Positions 35,256 through 43,941 of a DNA stretch of 64,000 nucleotides are shown here, piece by piece (position 1 is the stretch's first letter; every line of letters begins with the position of its first letter). The stretch spans positions 219,889-283,888 of the forward strand of contig NZ_JADEVO010000002.1 in the NCBI RefSeq assembly GCF_017114825.1, written 5' to 3'. A program made the position numbers and the translations under genes. Origin of the DNA: Pseudomonas gregormendelii. GTDB taxonomy: Bacteria; Pseudomonadota; Gammaproteobacteria; Pseudomonadales; Pseudomonadaceae. The notes beneath the pieces are model-generated. The model was not told the origin of the DNA and did no database searches. It saw only the letters and a program-made list of their open reading frames with translations.

Positions 35256-35867
35256 TTAGTGCAGGCCCTGAATGTAGCTCGACACCGCGGCGATATCTTC
35301 ATCGCTCAGGCGTTTGGCAATGGTCTGCATGGTCTTGGTGTCGCCGTCGTTGGTGCGGCCGCCTTCTTCCTTGCGGAAGTCGGTCAGTTGCTTGGCAATG
35401 TATTGAGCGTGCTGGCCACCCAGGTGCGGGAAGCCGGCAGCAGCGTTGCCGGCGCCGTTAGGCGAGTGGCAACCGGTGCAGGCCGGCAGGCCCTTGGCCA
35501 GGTCTCCACCGCGGAACAAGGCTTCACCGCGAGACACCACTTTCGGGTCGGCGGCGCCAACGCTGCCTTTCTGGCTGGCAAAGTAGGCGGAAATATCAGC
35601 CAGGTCCTGATCGCTCAGGTTGGTCAGCAGGCCGGTCATTTCCAGTACGACACGCTTGCCGGACTTGATGTCGTGCAACTGCTTGTTCAGATAACGTTCG
35701 CCCTGGCCTGCCAGTTTCGGAAAGTTAGGCGCCATGCTGTTGCCATCCGGGCCATGACAGGCGCCACATACTGCGGCTTTCGCCTGACCAGCAGTCGCAT
35801 CACCTGCAGCATGGGCAATGCCGGAGATCCCCACGGTCAACAGCAGACTCACGATCAATTTGTTCAT
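35256..35867 (-). CDS. Diheme cytochrome c4
   Basis: 203 residues. The signal peptide is at about 1-20 (GIAHA). Two class I heme sites are present, CGACH (about 34-38) and CTGCH (about 130-134), each followed by distal Met regions (MAPNFPKL, KTMQTIAKRL). Cytochrome c4 carries electrons from the bc1 complex to terminal oxidases in the periplasm. It pairs with the next gene, a monoheme c5-type protein, as in other pseudomonads. Confidence 0.95.
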   Translation of the reverse strand: MNKLIVSLLLTVGISGIAHAAGDATAGQAKAAVCGACHGPDGNSMAPNFPKLAGQGERYLNKQLHDIKSGKRVVLEMTGLLTNLSDQDLADISAYFASQKGSVGAADPKVVSRGEALFRGGDLAKGLPACTGCHSPNGAGNAAAGFPHLGGQHAQYIAKQLTDFRKEEGGRTNDGDTKTMQTIAKRLSDEDIAAVSSYIQGLH

Positions 35868-35913
35868 CAGCTAATCCAACTACGGCTAAGGGTTAAAGAG
35901 TTATGGACCGGGA

Positions 35914-36204
35914 TCACTCGCTCATCCACTGGATGATGGCTTGGTAATCCTCGGCACTGCAGTCCATGCACAAACCACGCGGCGGCATCGCCTTGAAACC
36001 CTGGGTCACGTGTTGCACCAGCGTCTCCATACCTTTCGCCAACCTCGGCGTCCAAGCTGCCTGATCGCCCTTTCTGGGCGCCATGGGTAGTTGGCCGGAA
36101 TGACAGGCACCACAAACACGGTTGTACACAGCTTCCGGATCCTGTGTAGCCTGAGCGCTGTAAAGCGGCATCAAGATACCGGCAGCTAGCAGCCATTTCG
36201 TCAT
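35914..36204 (-). CDS. Cytochrome c5-type monoheme protein
   Basis: 96 residues. A signal peptide (about 1-19, SAQA) is followed by CGACH (about 31-35). The distal Met is in KAMPPRG, and a second Cys pair (CMDC) near the C-terminus is typical of c5-like proteins. It lies 46 bases upstream of cytochrome c4 on the same strand, so probably transcribed with it. An electron carrier for periplasmic oxidases. Confidence 0.9.
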   Translation of the reverse strand: MTKWLLAAGILMPLYSAQATQDPEAVYNRVCGACHSGQLPMAPRKGDQAAWTPRLAKGMETLVQHVTQGFKAMPPRGLCMDCSAEDYQAIIQWMSE

Positions 36205-36395
36205 AAAACGACCTTTTCAGGGTTGAGAGCGTGCTGCGTTCTGATGCGCAATCAAGGTCTATCGCTCTCGTGTTCTTCATCCTACGCTGGGACAAAGCGC
36301 ACACAAAATCTGCGGCATTATATACTGGCGTCACTGAAACGGAAACGACACTGCTCGCCGCGTCCATTCCCGGCGCCGCCCACATCGGAAATCCC

Positions 36396-37040
36396 ATGCA
36401 ACTCAAGAACCCCATCCTCGGCCTGTGCCAACAGTCCACCTTCATGCTCAGCGCTGCCAAAGTCGATCAATGTCCCGACGACGAAGGCTTCGAAGTGGCT
36501 TTTGCCGGCCGTTCCAACGCCGGTAAATCCAGCGCGTTGAACACCCTGACGCATGCCAGCCTGGCGCGGACCTCGAAAACGCCCGGTCGCACGCAACTCT
36601 TGAACTTCTTCAAGCTAGACGATGATCGCCGTCTGGTCGACCTGCCGGGCTACGGTTATGCAAAAGTACCCATCCCGCTGAAGCTGCACTGGCAGCGTCA
36701 CCTGGAAGCGTATTTGGGTGGTCGCGAGAGTTTGAAAGGTCTGATCCTGATGATGGACATCCGTCATCCAATGACCGATTTCGATCTGTTGATGCTCGAC
36801 TGGGCTGTCGCCAGCGGCATGCCGATGCACATCCTGCTGACCAAGGCCGACAAACTGACCTACGGCGCGGCGAAAAACGTTCTGCTCAAAGTGCAGTCGG
36901 ACATCCGTAAAGGCTGGGGCGACGCGATCTCGATCCAGCTATTTTCGGCGCCAAAGCGCCTGGGCCTGGAAGACGCCTACACTGTACTGGCGGGCTGGAT
37001 GGAACTGGCAGACAAGGGTGCGCAAACGGCCGAGCAATAA
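36396..37040 (+). CDS. engB: Ribosome-biogenesis GTPase EngB (YihA/YsxC)
   Basis: 214 residues. G1 is GRSNAGKSS (about 40-48), G3 is [10 protein letters not shown]4 is LTKADKL and the G5-like motif is FSAPKRLG (variant of SA). EngB is essential for 50S subunit maturation. The start chosen is the ATG at 36396 ([10 protein letters not shown]), where family members start; the frame runs 165 bases further upstream into unrelated sequence. It is divergent from the cytochrome c5 gene and converges with ersA/polA, as in P. aeruginosa. Confidence 0.95.
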   Translation: MQLKNPILGLCQQSTFMLSAAKVDQCPDDEGFEVAFAGRSNAGKSSALNTLTHASLARTSKTPGRTQLLNFFKLDDDRRLVDLPGYGYAKVPIPLKLHWQRHLEAYLGGRESLKGLILMMDIRHPMTDFDLLMLDWAVASGMPMHILLTKADKLTYGAAKNVLLKVQSDIRKGWGDAISIQLFSAPKRLGLEDAYTVLAGWMELADKGAQTAEQ

Positions 37041-37049
37041 ATCGCGGGC

Positions 37050-37094
37050 AAAAAAAACCCCGGACTTCTATGGGGAGGGGGAAGTTCCGGGGTT
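37050..37094 (-). terminator. Rho-independent terminator of ersA
   Basis: AACCCCGGA-CTTC (37056-37067 region) pairs with GAAGTTCCGGGGTT (37081-37094) with one bulge; on the minus strand the stem is followed by TTTTTTTT. Confidence 0.85.
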
Positions 37095-37181
37095 CAAGTT
37101 CTGGACCGCTAGGGCGGGGTCCAGATATCTGCCAACACTTAACACAACATAGGAGCATCGAAGGGCTTCACCAGCCATTCA
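37050..37181 (-). ncRNA. ersA: Probable ErsA small RNA
   Basis: Between engB and polA on the minus strand there is a promoter-like pair, GAACTA (37214-37209), 17 bases, TCAGA (37191-37187), resembling the AlgU/sigma22 consensus. From a start near 37181 a transcript of about 130 bases ends in a strong hairpin: AACCCCGGACTTC and its inverse, with a C/U-rich loop region, followed by eight T on the minus strand. P. aeruginosa ErsA has the same place, promoter class, size (132 nt) and a C/U-rich seed, so homology is likely. RNA sequence identity was not computed. Confidence 0.72.
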
Positions 37182-37186
37182 GTAAC

Positions 37187-37214
37187 TCTGAGTGGTGATT
37201 TGGCGCTTTAGTTC
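37187..37214 (-). promoter_or_regulatory. AlgU (sigma22)-type promoter of ersA
   Basis: GAACTA, 17-base spacer, TCAGA, against the consensus GAACTT-N16/17-TCTGA: one mismatch in each box. It is placed correctly upstream of the terminated transcript. Confidence 0.6.
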
Positions 37215-37308
37215 AGATTATTTTCGAATGCGTTTGGAATAACCCCAAGAACATTACGGTCTAACCCGCGAGGCCGCGACTAATTGCCGCGGTGCGGTTC
37301 CTGTAGAG

Positions 37309-37401
37309 AACTTGCTCCGGGCGATGGTCTAGCGATTCTGCGGGGCGCCAGATCATCTTCGACGCCCTCAGGTTATTCGCGAGCGATCTCGCCCCTGCAG
37401 T
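37309..37401. repeat. Degenerate REP doublet, family A
   Basis: CCTGTAGAGAACTTGCTCCG at 37309 and ATTCGCGAGCGATCTCGCCC at about 37375 are decayed, inverted copies of the family-A unit. They lie between ersA and the polA stop. Confidence 0.6.
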
Positions 37402-37418
37402 ATGGGATGAATTGGGGC

Positions 37419-40187
37419 TCAGTGAGCTTCATCCCAGTTATTACCCACACCGACTTCGACCAGCAGCGGCACGTCCAGTTTCGCGGCATTGCTCATGTGA
37501 GTGCGGATTTCTTCGCGCACCTGGTCCACGAGATCCTCACGCACCTCCAGCACCAGTTCATCGTGCACCTGCAGGATGACTTTGGCATCCAGGCCGGACG
37601 CGGTCAGCCAGTTATCCACCGCCACCATGGCTTTTTTGATGATATCCGCCGCAGTGCCCTGCATGGGGGCATTGATCGCTGTGCGTTCAGCGCCTTTGCG
37701 CAGGGCCGGGTTCTTCGCGTTGATGTCCGGCAGGTACAGGCGGCGGCCGAAGATGGTCTCGACATAACCTTGCTCGGCTGCCTGGGCGCGGGTGCGCTCC
37801 ATGTATTGCAGTACGCCCGGGTAGCGCGCGAAATAACGGTCGATGTACGCCTGGGACTGCTTGCGATCTACGCCGATCTGTTTGGCCAGGCCAAACGCAC
37901 TCATCCCGTAGATCAGGCCGAAGTTGATCGCTTTGGCGCTGCGGCGCTGGTCGGTGGTGACATCGGCCAACTCGACGCCAAACACTTCGGCGGCGGTGGC
38001 CCTGTGCACGTCCAGATCATTGCGGAAGGCATGCAACAGTCCTTCATCCTTGGCCAGGTGGGCCATGATCCGCAGTTCAATTTGCGAATAGTCCGCCGCC
38101 AGCAGCTTGTAGCCCTTCGGCGCAACGAACGCCTGGCGAATTCGCCGGCCTTCTGCGGTGCGAATCGGGATGTTCTGCAGGTTCGGGTCGATCGACGACA
38201 GGCGTCCGGTGGCCGCCACGGCCTGCTGATAGGACGTGTGGATGCGGCCGGTACGCGCATTGATTTGCTCTGGCAGCCGATCGGTATAGGTGCTTTTCAG
38301 TTTGCTCAGCGAGCGGTACTGCATCAGCACCTTGGGCAGCGGATAATCCTGTTCGGCCAGCTCGGCCAGTACCGCTTCGGCTGTGGAGGCCTGACCCTTG
38401 GCGGTTTTGCTGAGGACTGGCAGACCCAGTTTTTCGTAAAGAATCACCCCCAATTGCTTGGGTGAGCCCAGGTTGAATTCCTCGCCGGCGATGGCAAACG
38501 CCTCGCGCTCAAGGGCGACGAGTTTTTCGCCGAGCTCAACGCTCTGGATGCCCAGCAGATTGGCGTCCACCAGCGCGCCCTGACGCTCGATGCGCGCCAG
38601 CACCGGCATCAGCGGCATTTCGATTTCGTCCAGGACCTTGCACAGGCTCGGTGTCGCTGCGAGTTTTTCCTGCAGGGCGAGGTGCAGACGCAAGACCACA
38701 TCGGCGTCTTCGGCGGCGTAGGGGCCGGCAAGTTCCAGGGAGATCTGGTCAAAAGTCAGCTGTTTGACGCCTTTGCCTGCGATCTCCTGAATGTCAGTCT
38801 TGCTCTGGCCCAGGTACTTCAGCGCCAGGCTGTCCATGTCATGGCGCGTTGCCGTCGAGTCCAGTACATAGGATTCGAGCATGGTGTCGTAGGCAATGCC
38901 CCGAACCGTGATCCCGTTGCTCTGATCGCCACCAATAGCGCAGTTGGCCAGGATGTTGGTTTCGAACTTGGCGTGCTGGCCGACCTTGAGCTTGTGCGGA
39001 TTTTCCAGCAGCGGCTTCAACGCCAGTAAAACACTGTCGCGATCCAGCTGTTCCGGGACGCCCATGTAGGAGTGGGTCAGGGGAATGTAGGCTGCTTCAT
39101 TTGCGGCAACGGAGAAGGACAGGCCCACCAGTTGCGAGTGCTGGGCATCGCCGCCATTGGTTTCAGTAACAAACGCAATCAACGGAGCCTTGTTGAGCTT
39201 GTCCAGCCAGGCTTCGAAGCGTGCCTGGTCAAGGATGGTTTCGTATTGAGCCTCGACGGCGCCCGGCTGTTCCTGGGCAATTTCGACAATCTCCTGGCCC
39301 GAGCGCTTGGCCTCACGCTGGTTGTCTTCAAACCAGCTCTTGAATTCGAGCAGCGTGTACAGCTCGGCGAGTTTGTCGTGGTCCGGCTGGCCCATTTGCA
39401 GGTCGTCGAGCCCGATGTCGAGAGGGACGTCGATCTTGATCGTGGCCAGGCGATAGGAGAGGAATGCCATTTCCTTGTGCTCTTCAAGCTTGGCCGGCAG
39501 GGTCTTGGCGCCGCGAATCGGCAAGGTCGGAACGATGTCGAGCTGCGCATACAACTCGGTCAATCCGCCATTCACGCCGACCAGCAGCCCGGATGCGGTT
39601 TTGGGTCCAATGCCCGGCACGCCTGGAATGTTGTCGGAGGAGTCGCCCATCAATGCCAGGTAATCAATGATCTGCTCGGGAGCGACGCCGAATTTCTCCT
39701 TCACGCCCTCTACGTCCAGCGCGCTACCGGTCATGGTGTTGACCAAGGTAATGTGGCCGTCGACCAGTTGTGCCATGTCCTTGTCACCGGTAGAGATCAC
39801 CACCGGACGGTCGGCCGCCGCACTGCTGCGGGCCAGCGTGCCAATCACGTCATCGGCCTCGACGCCTTCGACGCACAGCAACGGGAAGCCCAAAGCCTTC
39901 ACGCTCTGGTGCAGCGGTTCGATTTGCACGCGCATGTCGTCGGGCATACTTGGGCGGTTGGCTTTGTATTCGGCAAACATCTCATCGCGGAACGTCCCGC
40001 CCTTGGCGTCGAACACCACAGCGAAGGGGCTGTCCGGGTACTGCTTGCGCAGACTCTTGAGCATGTTCAGCACGCCTTTGACCGCGCCGGTGGGCAGGCC
40101 TTTGGAAGTAGTCAGCGGCGGCAGCGCGTGAAAGGCGCGGTACAGGTAAGAAGAACCGTCCACCAGGACGAGGGGGGCTTGGCTCAT
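37419..40187 (-). CDS. polA: DNA polymerase I
   Basis: 922 residues. The 5' nuclease domain (about 1-290), a 3'-5' exonuclease fold (about 320-510) and the polymerase domain carry motif A DYSQIELRIMAHLA, motif B RRSAKAINFGLIYG and motif C QVHDELVLEV, all intact. In the exonuclease fold the metal-binding Asp-x-Glu reads V340-T-E342, so the first Asp is Val, and the second-site Asp is Glu (KFE, residue 409); Tyr490 and Asp494 are kept. Proofreading may be reduced. The start is ATG 40187; a TTG four codons upstream lacks spacing for a ribosome-binding site. It acts in replication and repair gap filling. Confidence 0.96.
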   Translation of the reverse strand: MSQAPLVLVDGSSYLYRAFHALPPLTTSKGLPTGAVKGVLNMLKSLRKQYPDSPFAVVFDAKGGTFRDEMFAEYKANRPSMPDDMRVQIEPLHQSVKALGFPLLCVEGVEADDVIGTLARSSAAADRPVVISTGDKDMAQLVDGHITLVNTMTGSALDVEGVKEKFGVAPEQIIDYLALMGDSSDNIPGVPGIGPKTASGLLVGVNGGLTELYAQLDIVPTLPIRGAKTLPAKLEEHKEMAFLSYRLATIKIDVPLDIGLDDLQMGQPDHDKLAELYTLLEFKSWFEDNQREAKRSGQEIVEIAQEQPGAVEAQYETILDQARFEAWLDKLNKAPLIAFVTETNGGDAQHSQLVGLSFSVAANEAAYIPLTHSYMGVPEQLDRDSVLLALKPLLENPHKLKVGQHAKFETNILANCAIGGDQSNGITVRGIAYDTMLESYVLDSTATRHDMDSLALKYLGQSKTDIQEIAGKGVKQLTFDQISLELAGPYAAEDADVVLRLHLALQEKLAATPSLCKVLDEIEMPLMPVLARIERQGALVDANLLGIQSVELGEKLVALEREAFAIAGEEFNLGSPKQLGVILYEKLGLPVLSKTAKGQASTAEAVLAELAEQDYPLPKVLMQYRSLSKLKSTYTDRLPEQINARTGRIHTSYQQAVAATGRLSSIDPNLQNIPIRTAEGRRIRQAFVAPKGYKLLAADYSQIELRIMAHLAKDEGLLHAFRNDLDVHRATAAEVFGVELADVTTDQRRSAKAINFGLIYGMSAFGLAKQIGVDRKQSQAYIDRYFARYPGVLQYMERTRAQAAEQGYVETIFGRRLYLPDINAKNPALRKGAERTAINAPMQGTAADIIKKAMVAVDNWLTASGLDAKVILQVHDELVLEVREDLVDQVREEIRTHMSNAAKLDVPLLVEVGVGNNWDEAH

Positions 40188-40261
40188 GAGCAGGATCAAC
40201 CTTTTCGGCGGGTCCGGCGCTAGAATAGCGGGACCGTTGACGACAAAGGGACAAGGTTATC

Positions 40262-40552
40262 ATGCGCACACTAAATCGCCTGTTGCTGGCTGGCTTGTTT
40301 GCAATTACACCGTTGGCCGTCATGGCAGCGGACGATGCGCCATCCTCGGACCCGGATGTCACCATTCGCACGGAAGGCGACAAGGTCATTCAGGAGTACC
40401 GCCAAAACGGCTTCCTGTATGCGATCAAGGTCACGCCGAAGGGAGCGCCGCCGTATTTCCTGGTGCGCGCAGACGGGACCGATGCAAACTTCATCCGCTC
40501 GGATCAGCCAGATATGCTGATTCCGTCCTGGAAGATCTTCGAGTGGAAGTAG
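40262..40552 (+). CDS. DUF2782 periplasmic protein
   Basis: 96 residues. The signal peptide is at about 1-20 (PLAVMA). The DUF2782 body VTIRTEGDKVIQEYRQNGFLYAIKVTPKGAPPYFL-type strands are followed by LIPSWKIFEWK at the end. Conserved beside polA and thrB in pseudomonads; function unknown. It may be co-transcribed with thrB, 58 bases downstream. Confidence 0.88.
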   Translation: MRTLNRLLLAGLFAITPLAVMAADDAPSSDPDVTIRTEGDKVIQEYRQNGFLYAIKVTPKGAPPYFLVRADGTDANFIRSDQPDMLIPSWKIFEWK

Positions 40553-40610
40553 TTTCTTAATTTCAATTGGCGCTGGCTGACCCGGCGGCGCCCGTACTGG
40601 CAGTTAAAAC

Positions 40611-41561
40611 ATGTCTGTGTTCACCCCCCTGGCTCGGCCCGAGCTGGAAACCTTTCTCGCCCCATACGGGCTCGGCCGCCTGCTTGATTTCCAGGGGATC
40701 GCCGCCGGTAGCGAAAATACCAATTTCTTCATCAGCCTGGAGCAGGGCGAGTTCGTCCTGACCCTGGTTGAGCGTGGGCCGGTGCAGGAAATGCCGTTCT
40801 TCATTGAACTGCTGGACGTGCTGCACGCTGCCGACCTGCCAGTGCCCTATGCCTTGCGCACCACCGATGGCGTGGCCCTGCGTGAACTGGCCGGCAAACC
40901 TGCATTGTTGCAGCCGCGCCTGGCGGGCAAGCACATCAAGGAGGCCAACGCGCAGCATTGCGTTCAGGTCGGTGAGCTGCTCGGCCACCTTCACCTGGCC
41001 ACCCAGGCCAATATGATCAAGCGCAAGACCGATCGCGGCCTGGACTGGATGCTGGAGGAGGGCACGCAGTTTCTTTCGCACCTGGATGCCGAGCAGAACG
41101 AGTTGCTGCAGCGCGCGCTGGACGAAATCAACCGGCAGAAGACGAAAATTCTGGCGCTGCCCAGGGCGAATATCCACGCCGACCTGTTTCGCGATAACGC
41201 GATGTTCGAAGGCACGCACCTGACCGGATTGATCGACTTCTACAACGCCTGTTCCGGGCCGATGCTGTACGACGTCGCGATCGCCTTGAATGACTGGTGT
41301 TCGGACGAAGACGGAGTCATTGATGGGCCGCGGGCCCGGGCGCTATTGGGGGCTTATGCAGGCTTGCGTCCCTTCACCGCGGCGGAGGCTGAGTTGTGGC
41401 CGACCATGCTGCGAGTGGCGTGCGTGCGGTTCTGGCTGTCGCGGTTGATCGCCGCCGAGTCGTTTGCCGGCCAGGATGTGTTGATTCACGATCCGATGGA
41501 GTTCCAGCGTCGGCTGGCGCAGCGGCAGAAGGTGAGTACACCGCTGCCGTTTGCCCTGTAA
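40611..41561 (+). CDS. thrB: Homoserine kinase (APH-fold type)
   Basis: Phosphorylates homoserine in threonine synthesis. The 316-residue protein is the aminoglycoside-phosphotransferase-fold ThrB of pseudomonads, not the GHMP-fold enzyme of enterics. It shows ENTNFFISLEQGEFVLTLVE at the N-lobe, the catalytic NIHADLFRDNAMF (Asp, Asn) and LIDFYNACSGP with the metal Asp. The start is the ATG at 40611, internal to a weakly spaced region after DUF2782. A family-A REP follows the stop. Confidence 0.94.
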   Translation: MSVFTPLARPELETFLAPYGLGRLLDFQGIAAGSENTNFFISLEQGEFVLTLVERGPVQEMPFFIELLDVLHAADLPVPYALRTTDGVALRELAGKPALLQPRLAGKHIKEANAQHCVQVGELLGHLHLATQANMIKRKTDRGLDWMLEEGTQFLSHLDAEQNELLQRALDEINRQKTKILALPRANIHADLFRDNAMFEGTHLTGLIDFYNACSGPMLYDVAIALNDWCSDEDGVIDGPRARALLGAYAGLRPFTAAEAELWPTMLRVACVRFWLSRLIAAESFAGQDVLIHDPMEFQRRLAQRQKVSTPLPFAL

Positions 41562-41571
41562 CCACATTACG

Positions 41572-41671
41572 TGTAGGAGCGAGCTTGCTCGCGAGGGTCG
41601 TCAACGATAACGCGGGGTGCCTGGCACCCCACATTGCTGCAGATTTCTTCGCGAGCAAGCTCGCTCCTACA
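41572..41671. repeat. REP doublet, family A
   Basis: TGTAGGAGCGAGCTTGCTCG and its exact inverse at the right end, with the conserved GTCAACGATAACGCG tail after the left arm and a small GGTGCC/GGCACC hairpin between. It lies between thrB and znuA, whose stops face each other. Confidence 0.92.
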
Positions 41672-41686
41672 GGGGGATGGTGTTGC

Positions 41687-42607
41687 TTACAGTGACTCCA
41701 GGCACCCCGCCAGATCATTGCCCAACTTCTCCAGCACCTGCTCATACCCCTGGGCGGTCGCTGGCGTGTATCCGCCCAGCGCATCCAGCTCTGCCAGTTT
41801 CACCGGGAGGCCAGCCACCAGGGTTTCCGCCAGGCGCGGGCGTAATGGAGGTTCGCTGAACACGCAGGTCTTGCCGACTTCCTGCAGTCGCGTGCGCATG
41901 GCGGCAACGTGCTGGGCACCCGGTTGCACTTCGGCGGCAACGCTGAACACACCCGCGTGCTTGAGGCCGTAAGCGTCCTCGAAGTAGTCGAAGGCCTCGT
42001 GGAACACGAAGTACGGTTTGTCGGCGATGGCTGCCAGGCGCTTTTTCAAACGCAGGTCCAGTGCATCCAGGCGCTCATCGAAGGCCTTGAGGTTGCTCTC
42101 GTAACGCGCAGCGTTGGCGGGGTCCGCAGCGCTGAGGTCGGCGGCCATTTTCGTGGCGATTACCCGGGCGTTGACCGGGGACAACCACAAATGCGCATCC
42201 AGGCTGCCCGGACGATGATCATGATCATGCTCGTCCGCTTCCTCGGCATGGGAATGACTGTCTTGGGCAAAATGGCGCAATTTCAGACCCGGCAGGTCCT
42301 GCACGGCGACGCTGGGCAGCGTGCGACCTTTCAGCACGCGAGGCAGGAAGCCTTCCATATCGGGGCCGATCCAGTAGACGAGATCGACGGCCTGCACCTT
42401 TCGTACATCGGATGGGCGCAGGGCATAATTGTGCGCAGAAGCGCCAGGCGGCAGCAGTACTTCCGGAATCGCCACGCCGTCCTGGACGGCCGCAGCGATC
42501 AGTTGCAGAGGCTTGATGCTGGTCAACACCCGCACCTCGGCATGGGCACTGGCCATCATGATCAAACTGGCGAGAAATGTAACAAAGAAAGAAAAAAGTC
42601 GGGACAC
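41687..42607 (-). CDS. znuA: Zinc ABC transporter substrate-binding protein
   Basis: 306-residue cluster A-I binding protein. The signal peptide ends near residue 24 (ASAHA). Zinc ligands are the His in GASAHNYAL, DAHLWLSP and FHEAFDYF; between the first two is a His/Asp/Glu-rich loop (HSHAEEADEHDHDH, about 115-130) that captures zinc. The start at GTG 42607 has GAGTGG upstream; another in-frame GTG at 42616 is possible. It is divergent from zur, with a candidate Zur box between them. Confidence 0.95.
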   Translation of the reverse strand: MSRLFSFFVTFLASLIMMASAHAEVRVLTSIKPLQLIAAAVQDGVAIPEVLLPPGASAHNYALRPSDVRKVQAVDLVYWIGPDMEGFLPRVLKGRTLPSVAVQDLPGLKLRHFAQDSHSHAEEADEHDHDHRPGSLDAHLWLSPVNARVIATKMAADLSAADPANAARYESNLKAFDERLDALDLRLKKRLAAIADKPYFVFHEAFDYFEDAYGLKHAGVFSVAAEVQPGAQHVAAMRTRLQEVGKTCVFSEPPLRPRLAETLVAGLPVKLAELDALGGYTPATAQGYEQVLEKLGNDLAGCLESL

Positions 42608-42634
42608 AATGACCACTCGAAGAGGCGAGAAGGG

Positions 42635-42647
42635 GTAACATAATAAC
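42635..42647. promoter_or_regulatory. Candidate Zur box
   Basis: GTAACATAATAAC is an imperfect dyad of the GTTATNATAAC-like Fur-superfamily type, located in the 66-base region between znuA and zur. The neighbouring genes encode zinc uptake and the zinc sensor. Confidence 0.5.
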
Positions 42648-42673
42648 GTCTCTCACAAAACTCGTCGCCGCTC

Positions 42674-43156
42674 ATGCCAAAAACACCGATAGCCAGCCGT
42701 CCCCATGACCACTCTCATTGCGTCCACAGCGCTCTGTCGGAGGCTGACGCCCTGTGCGCGCGTCAAGGCCTGCGCCTGACAGCCTTGCGCCGTCGGGTGC
42801 TGGAACTGGTGTGGCAAAGCCACAAGCCGCTGGGGGCATACGACATTCTTGCGGTGCTCAGCGAACAGGACGGCCGACGAGCCGCACCGCCTACCGTATA
42901 CCGGGCCCTGGATTTCCTGCTGGAAAACGGCCTGGTGCACCGGATCTCGTCACTCAACGCTTTCATCGGCTGCAATCATCCCGAGCATGCGCATCAGGGC
43001 CAGTTCCTGATCTGCCGGGAGTGTCACGCAGCTATCGAGCTTGAACAGAAGTCCATCAGCGACGCGATCATCGACAGCGCCAGTGATGTCGGGTTTGTGG
43101 TTGAAGGCCAGACCGTTGAGGTCGTCGGGCTGTGCTCGGGTTGCCAGGGGGCTTGA
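42674..43156 (+). CDS. zur: Zinc uptake regulator (Fur family)
   Basis: 160 residues. The N-terminal winged helix domain (about 20-85, [32 protein letters not shown]) is followed by a dimerisation domain with zinc-site residues HPEHAHQ and the structural Cys pairs CRECH and CSGCQ. Zur represses zinc uptake genes when zinc is plentiful; this one is in an operon with znuCB and divergent from znuA. The stop overlaps the znuC start (TGATG). Confidence 0.95.
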   Translation: MPKTPIASRPHDHSHCVHSALSEADALCARQGLRLTALRRRVLELVWQSHKPLGAYDILAVLSEQDGRRAAPPTVYRALDFLLENGLVHRISSLNAFIGCNHPEHAHQGQFLICRECHAAIELEQKSISDAIIDSASDVGFVVEGQTVEVVGLCSGCQGA

Positions 43157-43941
43157 TGAGCAACGCGCTGATCCGTCTTGAACAGGTTACCGTAACCTTC
43201 GCCGGGCAAAACGTCCTCGATAACATCGAACTTGGCGTGGAACCCGGGCAGATCGTTACCTTGATCGGTCCGAACGGTGCGGGTAAGACGACCTTGGTAA
43301 GGGCCGTGTTAGGTCTGTTGAAACCGGACAGTGGCAGCGTTTGGCGCAAGCCGAAGCTGCGGGTTGGTTACATGCCGCAAAAACTTCACGTCGACCCGAC
43401 GCTGCCGCTCTCGGTGCTGCGCTTTCTGCGCCTGGTGCCGGGTGTAGACCGTGCCAGGGCCTTGGCTGCTTTGAAGGAAGTCGGTGCCGAGCACGTGATC
43501 GACAGCCCGGTGCAAAGTGTTTCCGGCGGCGAGATGCAACGGGTGCTGCTGGCCCGCGCGCTGTTGCGCGAACCTGAACTGCTGGTGCTTGATGAGCCGG
43601 CACAGGGCGTGGACGTGGCGGGTCAGGCCGAGCTCTACAGCCTGATCACCCGATTGCGCGATCGCCACGGTTGCGGCGTCCTGATGGTGTCTCACGACTT
43701 GCACCTGGTGATGAGCACGACCGATCAGGTGGTGTGCCTGAATCGCCATGTGTGCTGTTCCGGGCACCCCGAGCAAGTCAGCGGCGATCCGGCCTTTGTC
43801 GAGTTGTTCGGCAAGAACGCGCAAAGCCTGGCGATCTACCACCACCACCATGACCATGCCCATGACCTGCATGGTTCGGTGGTCAGTACGGCCTCACCGG
43901 CCTCTACCCATGTTCATGGAGATAGCTGCAAGCATGGCTGA
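43156..43941 (+). CDS. znuC: Zinc ABC transporter ATPase
   Basis: 261 residues. Walker [10 protein letters not shown], signature [16 protein letters not shown], Walker [13 protein letters not shown] and SHDLH are all present. The C-terminal 35 residues are unusually rich in His ([14 protein letters not shown] then [10 protein letters not shown]), suggesting metal binding on the cytoplasmic side. The start ATG overlaps the zur stop by one base. It couples ATP hydrolysis to ZnuB. Confidence 0.95.
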   Translation: MSNALIRLEQVTVTFAGQNVLDNIELGVEPGQIVTLIGPNGAGKTTLVRAVLGLLKPDSGSVWRKPKLRVGYMPQKLHVDPTLPLSVLRFLRLVPGVDRARALAALKEVGAEHVIDSPVQSVSGGEMQRVLLARALLREPELLVLDEPAQGVDVAGQAELYSLITRLRDRHGCGVLMVSHDLHLVMSTTDQVVCLNRHVCCSGHPEQVSGDPAFVELFGKNAQSLAIYHHHHDHAHDLHGSVVSTASPASTHVHGDSCKHG

